Below are positions 46,493-56,645 of a stretch of DNA of 64,000 nt, in pieces. The DNA lies in the NCBI RefSeq assembly GCF_018861065.1, contig NZ_JAHKQO010000039.1, positions 1 to 64,000 on the forward strand. The letters run 5' to 3'. The translations under genes were made by a program, and so were the position numbers. Every line of letters starts with the position of its first letter. Positions within the stretch are counted from its first letter, which is position 1. A model generated the notes under the pieces. That model was not told the DNA's origin. It saw only the letters and a program-made list of their open reading frames with translations, and did no database searches. Source of the DNA: Paraglaciecola arctica (lineage in GTDB: Bacteria; Pseudomonadota; Gammaproteobacteria; Enterobacterales; Alteromonadaceae).

Positions 46493-47149
46493 GTGACTGA
46501 GCAACACGTACAAAAGTCTATAGTGGTTTTGGTATCAGGTAATGGCTCAAACTTACAAGCAATTATTGATGAGATTGCTGAAAAAAGAATTAACGCCAAA
46601 ATCGTTGCGGTAATTGCAAACCAAGAAACCGCCTATGGCCTAACTCGAGCAGAAAATGCAGGTATCCCTGCTATCTATATAGACCATAAAAACTTCGCTA
46701 GCAGGGAAGAGTATGACAAACAATTGGCTGATAGTATTGATGAGTTCAACCCAAATCTCATTGTATTAGCTGGATTTATGCGTATTCTAACGCCTGCTTT
46801 TGTTGAACGTTATCAGGGTAGGATGTTGAACATTCATCCATCTTTGTTGCCCAAGTACAAGGGACTGCATACCCATCAAAGAGCAATAGACGCCAATGAC
46901 AAAGAACACGGGGCGTCTGTTCACTTTGTCACGCCAGAGTTAGACGGTGGTCCGGTAGTATTGCAATCCAAAGTGCCTGTGTTCGAACAACAAGATGTAC
47001 AAGAATTGGCACAACGGGTTCAACAACAAGAACGTCAAATGTACCCGTTAGTTATTAAGTGGTTTTGCGAAGATAGGCTTAAAATGATTAATAATAGAGC
47101 AGTATTAGATAACCAAATATTAGCTGACGAGGGTTATGCTATTGAATAA
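46493..47149 (+). CDS. purN: Phosphoribosylglycinamide formyltransferase
   Basis: Formyl-tetrahydrofolate-dependent GAR transformylase. The 218 residues include IVVLVSGNGSNLQAIID (phosphate loop), MLNIHPSLLPKYKGLHTHQRA with the catalytic Asn and His, and GASVHFVTPELDGGPVVLQ with the catalytic Asp. The start is GTG, directly after the purM stop. Its end overlaps the DUF3108 gene by 14 bases. Identification is secure. Confidence 0.97.
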   Translation: MTEQHVQKSIVVLVSGNGSNLQAIIDEIAEKRINAKIVAVIANQETAYGLTRAENAGIPAIYIDHKNFASREEYDKQLADSIDEFNPNLIVLAGFMRILTPAFVERYQGRMLNIHPSLLPKYKGLHTHQRAIDANDKEHGASVHFVTPELDGGPVVLQSKVPVFEQQDVQELAQRVQQQERQMYPLVIKWFCEDRLKMINNRAVLDNQILADEGYAIE

Positions 47150-47876
47150 GTCTATTGTTCTTTTAACACTAACCTTATTTTTAGGGCTGAGTTTTGGTGC
47201 AAACCAACGTGTTTATGCTGAAGAAAAATTAGTCGGATTTGAGGCAGAATACCTAGTCTATCGATTCAACAGAACCTTAGGTAAAGCAAAACTAATCCTT
47301 AAAGCTGATGAAGATAATCTATATAGGTTAGATTATTACTCTAAGGTTTCAGCATTCTTCTTATCAGATATTCGTTCAGAAACGAGTTTTTTTTCATTTA
47401 GCGACTCACAATTGCATCCCCTTACCTATGCATATAGTCGCAGTGGGACTGGGTCGAATAAAAGTACTAAAATCCGCTTTGACGCCACAGAATCGACTGT
47501 CACTATTAATCAGGCGCAACCCATAAATTGGTCGGGACAGCTTGATAACCAACTTTATCGCCTAGACGTACAATTAAAGTTGGCTTCGGGTAAACGCAAC
47601 TTCGAATATAACATTATAAACAACAGGGGTGAGTTGCGGCACTATGAGTTAAAAGTGGTTGGCAAAGAACAACTCGATTTACCCTTTGGTATGATTGAAG
47701 GCATCAAAGTAAGAATCATACGAAATAATTCCTCTAGGGAAACCATAGCGTGGTTTTCACCACAACTTAACTATCAATTAGTTAAGTTAAAACAATTTAA
47801 AGATGGTGACGAACAAGGTGAAATTCGTTTGAAAAATTTCAAATCAGGCAACGTCGACATGCCTTCGAAAGACTGA
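47136..47876 (+). CDS. DUF3108 domain protein, exported
   Basis: A 246-residue protein with a signal peptide (IVLLTLTLFLGLSFGANQRVYA) and a DUF3108 domain. The beta-rich mature part reads FEAEYLVYRFNRTLGKAKLILKADEDNLYRLDYYSKVSAFFLSDIRSETSFFSF and later YELKVVGKEQLDLPFGMIEGIKV. Function is unknown; periplasmic location is predicted. It overlaps purN by 14 bases, a linkage common in gammaproteobacteria. Confidence 0.85.
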   Translation: MLLNKSIVLLTLTLFLGLSFGANQRVYAEEKLVGFEAEYLVYRFNRTLGKAKLILKADEDNLYRLDYYSKVSAFFLSDIRSETSFFSFSDSQLHPLTYAYSRSGTGSNKSTKIRFDATESTVTINQAQPINWSGQLDNQLYRLDVQLKLASGKRNFEYNIINNRGELRHYELKVVGKEQLDLPFGMIEGIKVRIIRNNSSRETIAWFSPQLNYQLVKLKQFKDGDEQGEIRLKNFKSGNVDMPSKD

Positions 47877-47987
47877 GTCTACTCAGCACACTTATCCTAT
47901 ACTACCCTAGCCCTGATATCATTTTGATAGTTACAGCATGTATTTTAAATATTCATGCAAAGCTTAGTGACAAACTGATCCATAAAC

Positions 47988-48014
47988 TTGATTTTTACAT
48001 AGTAAAAATATAGT
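47988..48014 (+). promoter_or_regulatory. Possible fadE promoter
   Basis: TTGATT (47988-47993) and TATAGT (48009-48014), spacer 15 bases, which is shorter than ideal. It would start transcription at about 48021, inside the FadR-type site. Confidence 0.4.
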
Positions 48015-48020
48015 GTTCAC

Positions 48021-48039
48021 ATTCTGGTCTGACCTCTAA
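48021..48039 (+). promoter_or_regulatory. FadR-type operator before fadE
   Basis: ATTCTGGTCTGACCTCTAA contains the FadR core CTGGTCNGACC exactly (48024-48034), 19 bases before the fadE ATG. FadR bound here would repress fadE until long-chain acyl-CoA releases it, as in E. coli. Confidence 0.75.
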
Positions 48040-48053
48040 AAATTGGAGAATTT

Positions 48054-50519
48054 ATGCAAATTCTAATTTGGTTTTTATTTGTAATAGCTTCGCTAGGAGC
48101 AGTAAGCTATTTTCGAATGAAGTTATTTAACGCTACTGTGGCGATTTTTTGCTTGTTTGTGCTCGGAAGCTTATTAGGTATAGTCGGCGAATTCACATGG
48201 TTGGCATTTATAATTGTCGCCCTGCCCGTCAATATCGAATCGATACGCAAGCAATACATCAGTGAACCGATCTTAAAAATCTACAAAAAGATCATGCCTG
48301 AAATGTCGAGTACAGAAAAAGATGCTATCGACGCCGGTACGGTTTGGTGGGATGGTGAAATTTTCAGTGGTAATCCGAACTGGCAAACTTTGCACAATAT
48401 TCCTCAGTCTCGATTAACTGGCGAAGAGCAAGCATTTTTAGACGGGCCAGTAGAAGAAGTATGCAAAATGTGTAACGACTGGGAAATCACTCACGTCAAT
48501 GCAGATTTATCTGAAGAAGTGTGGCAGTACCTTAAAGATAATAAGTTCTTTGCGATGATCATCAAGAAAGAATACGGAGGCCTAGATTTTTCTGCGTTTG
48601 CGCAAGCCCGTGTATTGCAAAAACTTTCAAGTGTCAGTGCAGTACTTTCTACTACAGTCGGCGTTCCGAATTCTCTTGGTCCAGGTGAATTATTGCAACA
48701 CTATGGAACCAAAGAACAACAAGATCATTACTTACCACGTTTAGCAGTCGGTGACGAAATTCCGTGTTTTGCCCTAACGGGACCAGAAGCAGGCTCAGAT
48801 GCGGGCTCATTACCCGATAAAGGTGTAGTGTGCAAAGGTCAGTGGAATGGCGAAGAAATACTTGGTATGCGCCTTACCTTTAATAAGCGCTATATCACGC
48901 TAGCGCCGGTAGCGACTGTGATAGGTTTAGCATTCAAAATGTATGATCCAGATGGATTGCTCGGTGGTGAACAAGAATTAGGAATTACCTGTGCATTGTT
49001 GCCAAGAGATACCGCGGGCATGGAAATTGGTAATCGCCACTTTCCATTAAACGTCCCCTTCCACAACGGTCCTATCAGAGGACAAGACATTTTTGTCCCC
49101 TTAGATTACATCATCGGCGGTAATAAAATGATAGGTCAAGGCTGGCGTATGTTGGTTGAATGTTTATCTGTAGGCCGCGTGATTACCTTACCTTCATCTT
49201 CTGCGGGTGGAGCAAAAAGCATTGCCCTTGCAACTGGCGCTTATGCTCGCATTCGCCGTCAATTTAAAATGCCAGTCGGTAAAATGGAAGGCATCGAAGA
49301 AATGTTGGGCCGAATTGGCGGCAACGCTTACCTGATGGACGCAGTAAATTCGTTTTCGACTAAAGGAGTGGATTTAGGAGAAAAACCTTCTGTTATATCT
49401 GCCATTTGCAAATATCACTTAACTGAAAAAATGCGTCAGATAGTTAATGACTCCATGGACGTTCATGGTGGTAAAGGCATCATGCTTGGTCAAAATAACT
49501 ACTTAGGTCGTGCCTATCAAGGAGCTCCCATAGCAATTACAGTTGAAGGCGCAAATATTCTGACTCGTAACATGATGATTTATGGACAAGGCGCCATGCG
49601 TTGCCACCCATACGTATTGACAGAATTACTAGCAGCCAACAACCCTGATGAAGAACAAAGATTGCAACAATTCGATGAGGCGGTTTTTGGACATATAGGT
49701 TTTGCTATCAGTAACTTCTTTCGTAGTTTGTGGTTCTCACTTACAGGTGCACGTTTTACCAAAGCGCCTTTCACCGATGAAACCGCTGGTTACTATCGTT
49801 CCATGCAACGTTACAGTTCCAACATGGCTTTCTTGTCAGACGTAGCAATGGCTGTTTTAGGCGGTGAATTAAAGCGCCGTGAACGCATTTCAGCTCGATT
49901 AGGTGACTTGTTGAGCTACTTATATATCACCTCTTGTGTACTGAAGCGTTTCGACGATGAAGGGCGAAAGGCAGACGACTTACCTTTGATGCATTGGGCG
50001 ATGCAGGATAGTTTGCATAAACTAGAAATCGCCTTAGAAGAGTTGTTTGATAATTTCCCATCAAAAATAATGGGTAAGGCACTTAAGTTAATCATCATGC
50101 CGTTTGGTAAAAAATATAAACGACCTTCTGACGATATCGAGCACAAGATAGCGACCCTATTACAAACTCCAAGTGAAGCACGTACTCGGTTAGGTGCAGG
50201 CCAATTTCTTTCACGGGTAGAAGGCAGTTTGATGGGCGACTTAGAACAAACTCTAGACAATGTGCTTGCCGCGGAACCTATTTACAATAAAGTATGCAAA
50301 GCCGCGAAAGAATATTTACCCTTTACAGAGTTAGATAAAGTGGCGGATAGAGGCCTTGAATTACAAGTGATAACTGAAGAGCAAGCTGCACTTTTGCGTG
50401 AAACGGAAAAAGGTCGACTACGTACCATCAATGTTGATGATTTCGATCAAAGTGAGATAGTACATAAAGTTGAAAAAGAAAAACCTAAAAGAAAACCAAG
50501 AGCTAAAAAAGTAGCGTAA
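48054..50519 (+). CDS. fadE: Acyl-CoA dehydrogenase FadE
   Basis: First step of fatty acid beta-oxidation. The 821 residues (E. coli 814) start with two membrane segments ([18 protein letters not shown] and [33 protein letters not shown]), then the acyl-CoA dehydrogenase domain: [24 protein letters not shown], the FAD-binding middle domain, and [49 protein letters not shown]. The long C-terminal DUF1974 part is typical of FadE. It carries a FadR-type site upstream and a terminator downstream. The C-terminal tail is basic ([12 protein letters not shown]). Confidence 0.96.
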   Translation: MQILIWFLFVIASLGAVSYFRMKLFNATVAIFCLFVLGSLLGIVGEFTWLAFIIVALPVNIESIRKQYISEPILKIYKKIMPEMSSTEKDAIDAGTVWWDGEIFSGNPNWQTLHNIPQSRLTGEEQAFLDGPVEEVCKMCNDWEITHVNADLSEEVWQYLKDNKFFAMIIKKEYGGLDFSAFAQARVLQKLSSVSAVLSTTVGVPNSLGPGELLQHYGTKEQQDHYLPRLAVGDEIPCFALTGPEAGSDAGSLPDKGVVCKGQWNGEEILGMRLTFNKRYITLAPVATVIGLAFKMYDPDGLLGGEQELGITCALLPRDTAGMEIGNRHFPLNVPFHNGPIRGQDIFVPLDYIIGGNKMIGQGWRMLVECLSVGRVITLPSSSAGGAKSIALATGAYARIRRQFKMPVGKMEGIEEMLGRIGGNAYLMDAVNSFSTKGVDLGEKPSVISAICKYHLTEKMRQIVNDSMDVHGGKGIMLGQNNYLGRAYQGAPIAITVEGANILTRNMMIYGQGAMRCHPYVLTELLAANNPDEEQRLQQFDEAVFGHIGFAISNFFRSLWFSLTGARFTKAPFTDETAGYYRSMQRYSSNMAFLSDVAMAVLGGELKRRERISARLGDLLSYLYITSCVLKRFDDEGRKADDLPLMHWAMQDSLHKLEIALEELFDNFPSKIMGKALKLIIMPFGKKYKRPSDDIEHKIATLLQTPSEARTRLGAGQFLSRVEGSLMGDLEQTLDNVLAAEPIYNKVCKAAKEYLPFTELDKVADRGLELQVITEEQAALLRETEKGRLRTINVDDFDQSEIVHKVEKEKPKRKPRAKKVA

Positions 50520-50526
50520 ATAGTTT

Positions 50527-50553
50527 AAAAAGCCCTGTTAATCAGGGCTTTTT
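50527..50553 (+). terminator. Intrinsic terminator after fadE
   Basis: AAAAAGCCCTG and CAGGGCTTTTT form a perfect 11-bp stem with a 5-base loop, directly followed by TGTTT. It begins 8 bases after the fadE stop. Confidence 0.92.
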
Positions 50554-50725
50554 GTTTAATGTGGCTTATTAAAATTGAATTCACGCTTTGAACAAACGCA
50601 TCTACAGCTAAGCTCTGATTTATAGGTATTTTCAGCATAATACTCAAAATAACAAGTCCGTAACCTAGAGCTAAAATAAAAGTAGCTAGAGACGGCACTA
50701 ATAGAAAAACCTTGAGTAAGAAATG

Positions 50726-51721
50726 CTAGGGATACAAATCTAAGAGTTTCGCTTTTATGGACGGCGTCATAAATGCGACGTCAATACCATTCATTTGGAT
50801 CTGCTCCAGTTGTGAGGATGATAATCCTACCACTTCCCGTGCTAACTTATACTCATCAGCAATCTCAATGGCCGACACACCAGGATCATCGGTGTTTAGT
50901 GTCACAACTATGCCGTTTTCGATAAACGTTTTTATAGGATGTTGTGCAATATCGGTACAAGCACCTGTCTGAAAATTTGAAGTTAAACAACACTCAATAC
51001 TAATATCGTTATTTGCCATGAAATCCATTAATTGCAAATCATCACGGGCCGCAACACCATGACCAATGCGAGTCGCACCAAGTAAATGTATCGCCTGATG
51101 GATACTTTCTGGTCCATCTGCCTCACCGGCATGTACTGTAATGCTCCACCCGGCATCTCGGGCCAACTTAAAATGCTCTTCAAACCTAATGGCTGGAAAG
51201 CCCTTTTCATCACCCGCTAAATCTAGCGCAACTATGTCGTTTTTAGCTCTAAGCAAGGCATGTAATTCTTGAAAACAGCTTTGTTCACCAAAACTACGAC
51301 TGAGTATACCTATTAGATTCACCTCAATACCGAATGTGCGACTTCCCGCTTTACAACCTGCTATTACCGCATCAACTACTTGCTCTAAAGGCAGGTTGTG
51401 AGCCTTTGCCATGAACACAGGTGAGAAACGTAACTCTGTATAAACTAACCCCGCTCGTTTTGCATCTTCAACATTTTCATAAGCCACGCGATAACAAGCT
51501 TGTTCAGAGGCTAATACTGACACACCCAATTCCATTTTTTGTAAAAATGCTAAAAGGTCAGTAGTTTTAACTTTGATTTGTGTGGCATCTACCAACTCTT
51601 GCAGATTTTTCTGTTCTAATGGAATGGAAAACTCTTCGGCAAGTTGCCAAATAGTGGAAATTCGAATATTTCCATCTAAGTGTCGATGTAAATCAGTTAA
51701 GGGATAGTCAGGGTTTATCAC
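50726..51721 (-). CDS. add: Adenosine deaminase
   Basis: Hydrolytic deamination of adenosine and deoxyadenosine to inosine. The 331 residues have the zinc-binding HRHLDGN (His12, His14), the catalytic WSITVHAGEADGPESI, RIGHGVAARDD, and the final Asp pair in TLNTDDPGVSA. Length and pattern match E. coli Add. The start is GTG without a clear ribosome binding site, 3 bases after the stop of the response regulator, so it probably depends on translation of that gene. Confidence 0.95.
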   Translation of the reverse strand: MINPDYPLTDLHRHLDGNIRISTIWQLAEEFSIPLEQKNLQELVDATQIKVKTTDLLAFLQKMELGVSVLASEQACYRVAYENVEDAKRAGLVYTELRFSPVFMAKAHNLPLEQVVDAVIAGCKAGSRTFGIEVNLIGILSRSFGEQSCFQELHALLRAKNDIVALDLAGDEKGFPAIRFEEHFKLARDAGWSITVHAGEADGPESIHQAIHLLGATRIGHGVAARDDLQLMDFMANNDISIECCLTSNFQTGACTDIAQHPIKTFIENGIVVTLNTDDPGVSAIEIADEYKLAREVVGLSSSQLEQIQMNGIDVAFMTPSIKAKLLDLYP

Positions 51722-51724
51722 TTG

Positions 51725-52360
51725 TTATTCTGGTACATCCAAGTGTTTCAATAATAATACTGCTTGAGTGCGAGTATTGACCTTTAGTTTTCTAAAAACC
51801 GCACTAATATGTGCTTTGACTGTAGCCTCTGTAATACTTAGGTCGTAAGCGATTTGTTTGTTAAGTAGGCCATCTTGTAGCAGTTTTAAGACCTGAAATT
51901 GTTTTGGAGTTAATTCACCTACGAGTTTTGCAATATCGAGAACTGGTGTGTCCTTTTCAATACAAATTTCGATCCCCTCTGGCAACCAGCTTTTTCCGTC
52001 CATTATTTGTATTAGTGCATTAGCGATGGTTTGCGTGGTAGTTGCTTTAGGAATAAAACCTTTGGCGCCTAAATTAATGACTTTTGATACAACCTCACTT
52101 GAATCACTCGCCGATACCACAACAACAGGCATCTTGGGAAAGTCTTGGGATACCCGTAGCAAACCATAAAAATTCTCACAGCCTGGCATATTCAAATCTA
52201 ACAGTACTAAATCAAAATCTGTATTTTGCTGCAACGCATCTAGCGTCGAATCCAAACTATCAGCTTGAACAATATCAATCTTTTCAAATAGTGGACTCAG
52301 CGCTGAAATTAGGGCTTCTCTATATAAAGGATGATCATCTGCTATTAAAAACTTCGCCAC
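51725..52360 (-). CDS. NarL/FixJ-family response regulator (orphan)
   Basis: Two-component response regulator of 211 residues. The receiver has the acidic pair at 8-9 (IADDHP), the phosphoacceptor Asp55 (LVLLDLNMPG) and the Lys in GFIPKATTT. The LuxR-type helix-turn-helix lies at about 148-205 (LTPKQFQVLKLLQDGLLNKQIAYDLSITEATVKAHISAVFRKLKVNTRTQAV). The GTG start is supported by AGGTAGG. No histidine kinase gene is adjacent. add follows 3 bases downstream. A 17-bp perfect inverted repeat lies 31 bases before its start. The regulated process is unknown. Confidence 0.9.
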   Translation of the reverse strand: MAKFLIADDHPLYREALISALSPLFEKIDIVQADSLDSTLDALQQNTDFDLVLLDLNMPGCENFYGLLRVSQDFPKMPVVVVSASDSSEVVSKVINLGAKGFIPKATTTQTIANALIQIMDGKSWLPEGIEICIEKDTPVLDIAKLVGELTPKQFQVLKLLQDGLLNKQIAYDLSITEATVKAHISAVFRKLKVNTRTQAVLLLKHLDVPE

Positions 52361-52390
52361 TAAACCTACCTGTATAATCTATTGTTCTTC

Positions 52391-52430
52391 TTCAATAATT
52401 AAGACTAATACTTTAGTCTTAATTATTGAA
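52391..52430. promoter_or_regulatory. 17-bp perfect inverted repeat upstream of the orphan regulator
   Basis: TTCAATAATTAAGACTA (52391-52407) and its exact reverse complement (52414-52430) are separated by 6 bases. It lies 31 bases before the regulator's GTG on the minus strand and 190 bases before cmoA on the plus strand. It could be an operator for a dimeric regulator or, if transcribed, a stable hairpin in the leader. There is no terminator-like T-run. Confidence 0.75.
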
Positions 52431-52621
52431 GGATTAACTCACATTTTTTGTCATTTCAGGTGCTGTGATTGATTTTCACTCTATTTTATAGACGTTGTCT
52501 TAGTTATTTTAATGGCTAATACAGAATAACAGTGTAATCAAGAAGGCAACAAAGGAAATTGCTTGGATTAGATTGCACAGGTAGAATTGCGCGATATTTC
52601 TATTGAGGTCACAGCGCCACT

Positions 52622-53353
52622 ATGCAAGACGGTAAAGACACCATTTATTCTCAACCACAACAAATCACAGAATTTTGCTTTGACCATTCGGTAGCCGAGG
52701 TTTTTCCAGACATGATCCAGCGTTCTGTCCCCGGCTATAGCACGATAATTGACACCATTGGTCAAATTTGCGCTATATATGCACAACCAAAAACCAATAT
52801 TTACGATTTGGGTTGCTCTTTAGGGGCCGTAAGTTTAGCCGCAAGCAAATATATTCAAACTGAAGATTGTCAAATTTTCGCCATTGATAACTCACCCGCT
52901 ATGGTGCAGCGCTGTGAGCTACATGTACAAGCCTACAAATCAGCCACCCCCATCAATGTGGTATGTGATGATATCCAAAATATTGATCTCAAAAACGCTA
53001 GTTGCGTGGTCATGAACTTTACCTTGCAATTTATCCCCCCCGAACAGCGTTTAGATATCATTCAAAAAATATATTCTGGTTTGAATTCGGGCGGCGTTTT
53101 GCTGTTATCTGAAAAACTCAGCCATGACACAGAACGAGGTAACGATTTACTCATTGACCTTCATCACGAATTTAAACGCAGAAACGGTTATAGCGAACTA
53201 GAAATTAGTCAAAAACGTACGGCATTAGAAGATGTGATGCGCACCGAAACCTTTGAGCAGCATAAGCAACGATTGCAACAAATTGGTTTTAACGACGTGC
53301 TGCGTTGGTTTACCTGTTTTAATTTTGCATCAATGGTAGCAATAAAGGAGTAA
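52622..53353 (+). CDS. cmoA: Carboxy-S-adenosyl-L-methionine synthase
   Basis: Makes carboxy-SAM from SAM and prephenate, for tRNA wobble uridine modification (cmo5U34). The 243 residues show FCFDHSVAEVFPDMIQRSVPGYSTIIDTIG, the SAM loop IYDLGCSLGAVSLA, and MNFTLQFIPPEQRLDIIQKIYSGLNSGGVLLLSEKL. The match to E. coli CmoA is close. cmoB, its functional partner, follows 148 bases downstream. Confidence 0.95.
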   Translation: MQDGKDTIYSQPQQITEFCFDHSVAEVFPDMIQRSVPGYSTIIDTIGQICAIYAQPKTNIYDLGCSLGAVSLAASKYIQTEDCQIFAIDNSPAMVQRCELHVQAYKSATPINVVCDDIQNIDLKNASCVVMNFTLQFIPPEQRLDIIQKIYSGLNSGGVLLLSEKLSHDTERGNDLLIDLHHEFKRRNGYSELEISQKRTALEDVMRTETFEQHKQRLQQIGFNDVLRWFTCFNFASMVAIKE

Positions 53354-53501
53354 TAGCTTCGCGCTTCGCAAAATGTTTTGTATCAGGTTTTCAGTTAACT
53401 AAAAACCGCGTCATTTAAACGAAAAAATTAGTTTTATATTGTTAATCTTTACGCTCGCGGCTAATAGCTCGTAGCTCAAAGCTGCTTTTATAGGAGGCCA
53501 C

Positions 53502-54473
53502 TTGGCTGTTACTTGGTTTAATGATTTTTATAAACATATCGCTGACTCACCTTTAAGCCACTGGCTTGAAGTGTTGCCGGCGCAAATCGCAACATGGCAA
53601 AAAGAGCAATTGCATGGTGATTTTGCTAAATGGGTAAAACTGCTTAATAAACTCCCGGATATTTCAACCAACTCTGTCAATCTAAAAGATAATGTTGCCT
53701 TCGGCGTTAGCAGTGAAGTCACTGAGTATACCCAAAAGCAAATAACCGGTTTACTCAAACAATTTATGCCTTGGCGTAAAGGACCTTTTCATTTGCATGG
53801 CATTCACTTAGATACCGAATGGCGCTCCGATTGGAAATGGGATCGCGTGGTGCCTCACATTAAAAGTCTCAAAGATCGATACGTTCTTGATGTAGGCTGT
53901 GGTAGTGGATATCACATGTGGCGGATGTTAGGTGAAGACGCAAAGTTGGTAGTAGGCGCCGATCCATCACAACTATTTTTAATGCAATTCCAAGCTATTA
54001 AGCATTTTAACCCCGATCCACGTATCCATCTCATGCCTGTTGGAGTGGAGCAATTGCCTGAACTTAAAGCCTTCGACACAGTATTTTCCATGGGGGTGCT
54101 TTATCATAGACGTAGCCCAATTGACTTTTTATATCAGCTAAAAAGCCAGCTTCGTACCGGAGGTGAATTAGTATTGGAAACCTTGGTTGTTGAAGGAGAT
54201 GAACAAACGGTCTTTATGCCTGGCGAACGTTATGCACAAATGCGTAATCTATGGTACTTGCCCAGTACAGCAGCATTAACAGTTTGGATGCAAAGAGTTG
54301 GATTTAAAAATATTAGAGTGGTCGATGTGGCTGCGACAACAACTGAAGAGCAACGAGCAACTGAGTGGATGACCAGTCAGTCCTTAGTGGATTTTCTTGA
54401 TCCTAATGATCACAGCAAAACCATTGAAGGTTACCCTGCTCCACTTAGAGCCGTTTTAATAGCAGAGAGTTAA
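53502..54473 (+). CDS. cmoB: tRNA U34 carboxymethyltransferase
   Basis: Transfers the carboxymethyl group from carboxy-SAM to 5-hydroxyuridine 34 of tRNA. The 323 residues equal the E. coli length, with [45 protein letters not shown] (conserved MPWRKGPF), the SAM loop [15 protein letters not shown] and [19 protein letters not shown]. The start is TTG with a strong GGAGG 5 bases upstream; no ATG fits. Function pairs with cmoA. Confidence 0.95.
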   Translation: MAVTWFNDFYKHIADSPLSHWLEVLPAQIATWQKEQLHGDFAKWVKLLNKLPDISTNSVNLKDNVAFGVSSEVTEYTQKQITGLLKQFMPWRKGPFHLHGIHLDTEWRSDWKWDRVVPHIKSLKDRYVLDVGCGSGYHMWRMLGEDAKLVVGADPSQLFLMQFQAIKHFNPDPRIHLMPVGVEQLPELKAFDTVFSMGVLYHRRSPIDFLYQLKSQLRTGGELVLETLVVEGDEQTVFMPGERYAQMRNLWYLPSTAALTVWMQRVGFKNIRVVDVAATTTEEQRATEWMTSQSLVDFLDPNDHSKTIEGYPAPLRAVLIAES

Positions 54474-54489
54474 TCCGTTTGGGATAGTA

Positions 54490-55587
54490 TTAATGGACAA
54501 AATGCCTAGTGATACGCCTAGGCATGCGGGTTACCAATTCATAACCAGATGTGCCCGCCCAACTAGCGACTTCATTGGCTGATAACGCTTTGCCCCACAA
54601 CTGCGCGGTGTCACCAATTTGAACATTGGTAAGTTCGGTAACATCAACACTAATCAAATCCATAGACACCCTGCCCGCCAATGGCGCTCGTTGATGATTA
54701 ATTAACACAGGAGTTCCGGAAAGTGCCGTACGCGGATAGCCATCACCATACCCCACTGCTATGGTGGCAATAACTGAAGCACGTTGCGCCTTCCATGTGC
54801 AACCATAACCGACCGATTCGCCTGCTGACACTTCTCGCAATGCTATCACTTGTGATTCAAATGTCATGGCTGGGATAAGTTGATCGGCTTGCGCCTGGGG
54901 CACATCAAATGGGCTCACACCGTACAACATAATCCCTGGTCGATTCCAATCCAATCGAGCTTGCTGCCAAGCTAATAACCCAGCTGAGTTGGCCATGCTC
55001 AATGCCACTTTTTGTTCAGCTTTAGTTATTATTGGCTGAATACATTGTTCAAACTGTCGAATTTGTCTGGCTGTGTAGTTACCACTTAAATCATCAGCAT
55101 ATGCAAAATGTGTCATAAGAAGGATATTTTTAACCTTCTCCGATGCCTTTAATTTTTCGTAGGTAGATTCAACATCTTGTGTGGAAATCCCCAATCGGTG
55201 CATGCCAGTATCAATTTTTAACCAAACATTGATTGGCGCTACCAGTGTGGCGTTAAGCAAATGAGTTAATTGCAAATGGCTGTGTAGGACCAACTCACAA
55301 TGATTATCGTAGGCAACATTTAATTCCTTTTTATCAAAACATCCTTCGAGTAACAAAATAGGCTTTATCAAACCATTTTCTCGCAAAACCAACGCTTCTT
55401 CGAGGCAAGACACAGCGAACATATCCACTTGTGACTCTAATGCTTTAGTCACTTCAACAGAACCGTGTCCATAGGCATCGGCTTTGACCACTGCTACTGT
55501 TTTAGAAGAAGGAGCAAGGGTTTGCGCAAAGCGACAATTGGCCTGAATAGCCGCTAAGTCAATGATGATTCTGGCAGGTCGAGACAT
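54490..55587 (-). CDS. alr: Alanine racemase
   Basis: PLP enzyme that interconverts L- and D-alanine for peptidoglycan. The 365 residues have the PLP Lys35 in VAVVKADAYGHG, the conserved MHRLGI, WNRPGIMLYG and the catalytic tyrosine in VGYGCTWKA. The C-terminal beta domain includes RVSMDLISVDVT. It lies 38 bases after the D-amino acid aminotransferase gene on the same strand, so the pair probably forms an operon handling D-alanine. Confidence 0.95.
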   Translation of the reverse strand: MSRPARIIIDLAAIQANCRFAQTLAPSSKTVAVVKADAYGHGSVEVTKALESQVDMFAVSCLEEALVLRENGLIKPILLLEGCFDKKELNVAYDNHCELVLHSHLQLTHLLNATLVAPINVWLKIDTGMHRLGISTQDVESTYEKLKASEKVKNILLMTHFAYADDLSGNYTARQIRQFEQCIQPIITKAEQKVALSMANSAGLLAWQQARLDWNRPGIMLYGVSPFDVPQAQADQLIPAMTFESQVIALREVSAGESVGYGCTWKAQRASVIATIAVGYGDGYPRTALSGTPVLINHQRAPLAGRVSMDLISVDVTELTNVQIGDTAQLWGKALSANEVASWAGTSGYELVTRMPRRITRHFVH

Positions 55588-55625
55588 AAAGGTTTTATAT
55601 TCCAGTTATTATGCAGGGAGAGTGT

Positions 55626-56495
55626 TTAATAAAGGTACTTGTTCGCAGAATACAAGCTCTGCGCTTTTTGCCAAATATCCCCCACTTTTCCATTGCCTAC
55701 TGGTTGGCCATCTAACTCCACTACAGGGGCAATTTCTTTGCTAGAACTGGTTATCCACAATTCATCCGCAGCACGAACTTCAGACATACTGAGCGCTCTT
55801 TCTTGCACTTGTAAAGTACCGTCTTTGCGTAAAATATTTAACAACATATGGCGAGTAATACCAGGAAGTATTTGGTTATCCAAAGGTGGCGTTAGCACTA
55901 CATTGTTTTTAACCATAAACACATTGCAAGCGCTGGCTTCCGTCAATTCATTATGTTGATTAAATAAAATGGTTTCTTGGACTCCAGCATCCTGACCTTG
56001 CTGGAAATGCATCACGTTACCTAACAAAGATGTGGATTTTATTTGGCAACGTTTCCAGCGTAAATCCTCGGTACTGGTGACTTTATATTGTTTAACACCT
56101 TGTTTATCAGCTGTAGTGGCTGCCGGGATTTCAAAAGCATAGGCAAACACTGTAGGTTGGATATGCTCAGGATAAGCGTGAAATCGTTTAACATCCGTGC
56201 CACGACTTACATGAAAATACAATCCAAGATTACCTTTACCATTCGTTTCCATGAGCTTTGTGGCAATGTTACGCCAATCGCTGATGGTCATGTCTAAGTT
56301 AATGCCAATCGCATTTAGTCCGCTTTGCATACGTTCAATATGTAATCCAAAACCCACTAATTTACCGTTGTAAGACGGTACCACCTCATATATTCCGTCA
56401 CCAAATAAAAACCCACGATCCATAGGAGAAATTTTTGCTTCAGACGCCGGTAAAAATTGACCATTTAAAAATACAATATTGTTAGTATCGTGCAT
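55626..56495 (-). CDS. dat: D-amino acid aminotransferase
   Basis: Fold-type IV PLP aminotransferase that moves amino groups between D-alanine or D-glutamate and keto acids. The 289 residues (from ATG 56495) show VFLNGQFLPASEAKISPMDRGFLFGDGIYEVVPSYNG, the PLP lysine at 153 (RCQIKSTSLLGNV), EASACNVFMV and PPLDNQILPGITR. The frame extends to 56573, but the ATG at 56495 has AGGTG upstream and matches the family start. Branched-chain aminotransferases and ADC lyases share the fold; the KRCQIKS context and the alr neighbour favour a D-amino acid enzyme. Confidence 0.88.
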   Translation of the reverse strand: MHDTNNIVFLNGQFLPASEAKISPMDRGFLFGDGIYEVVPSYNGKLVGFGLHIERMQSGLNAIGINLDMTISDWRNIATKLMETNGKGNLGLYFHVSRGTDVKRFHAYPEHIQPTVFAYAFEIPAATTADKQGVKQYKVTSTEDLRWKRCQIKSTSLLGNVMHFQQGQDAGVQETILFNQHNELTEASACNVFMVKNNVVLTPPLDNQILPGITRHMLLNILRKDGTLQVQERALSMSEVRAADELWITSSSKEIAPVVELDGQPVGNGKVGDIWQKAQSLYSANKYLY

Positions 56496-56645
56496 ATAAC
56501 ACCTATAAAAGAAGCAAAAAATAATGCTGCGATTATGCCATGAATAAATCCATGCATTTAACAAAAAATACATTGTTTTTATATTTCTTAATCTGTGGGT
56601 CAGTTACAATATGCATATAATTTCGTTACAGATAATCAGTCAAAC

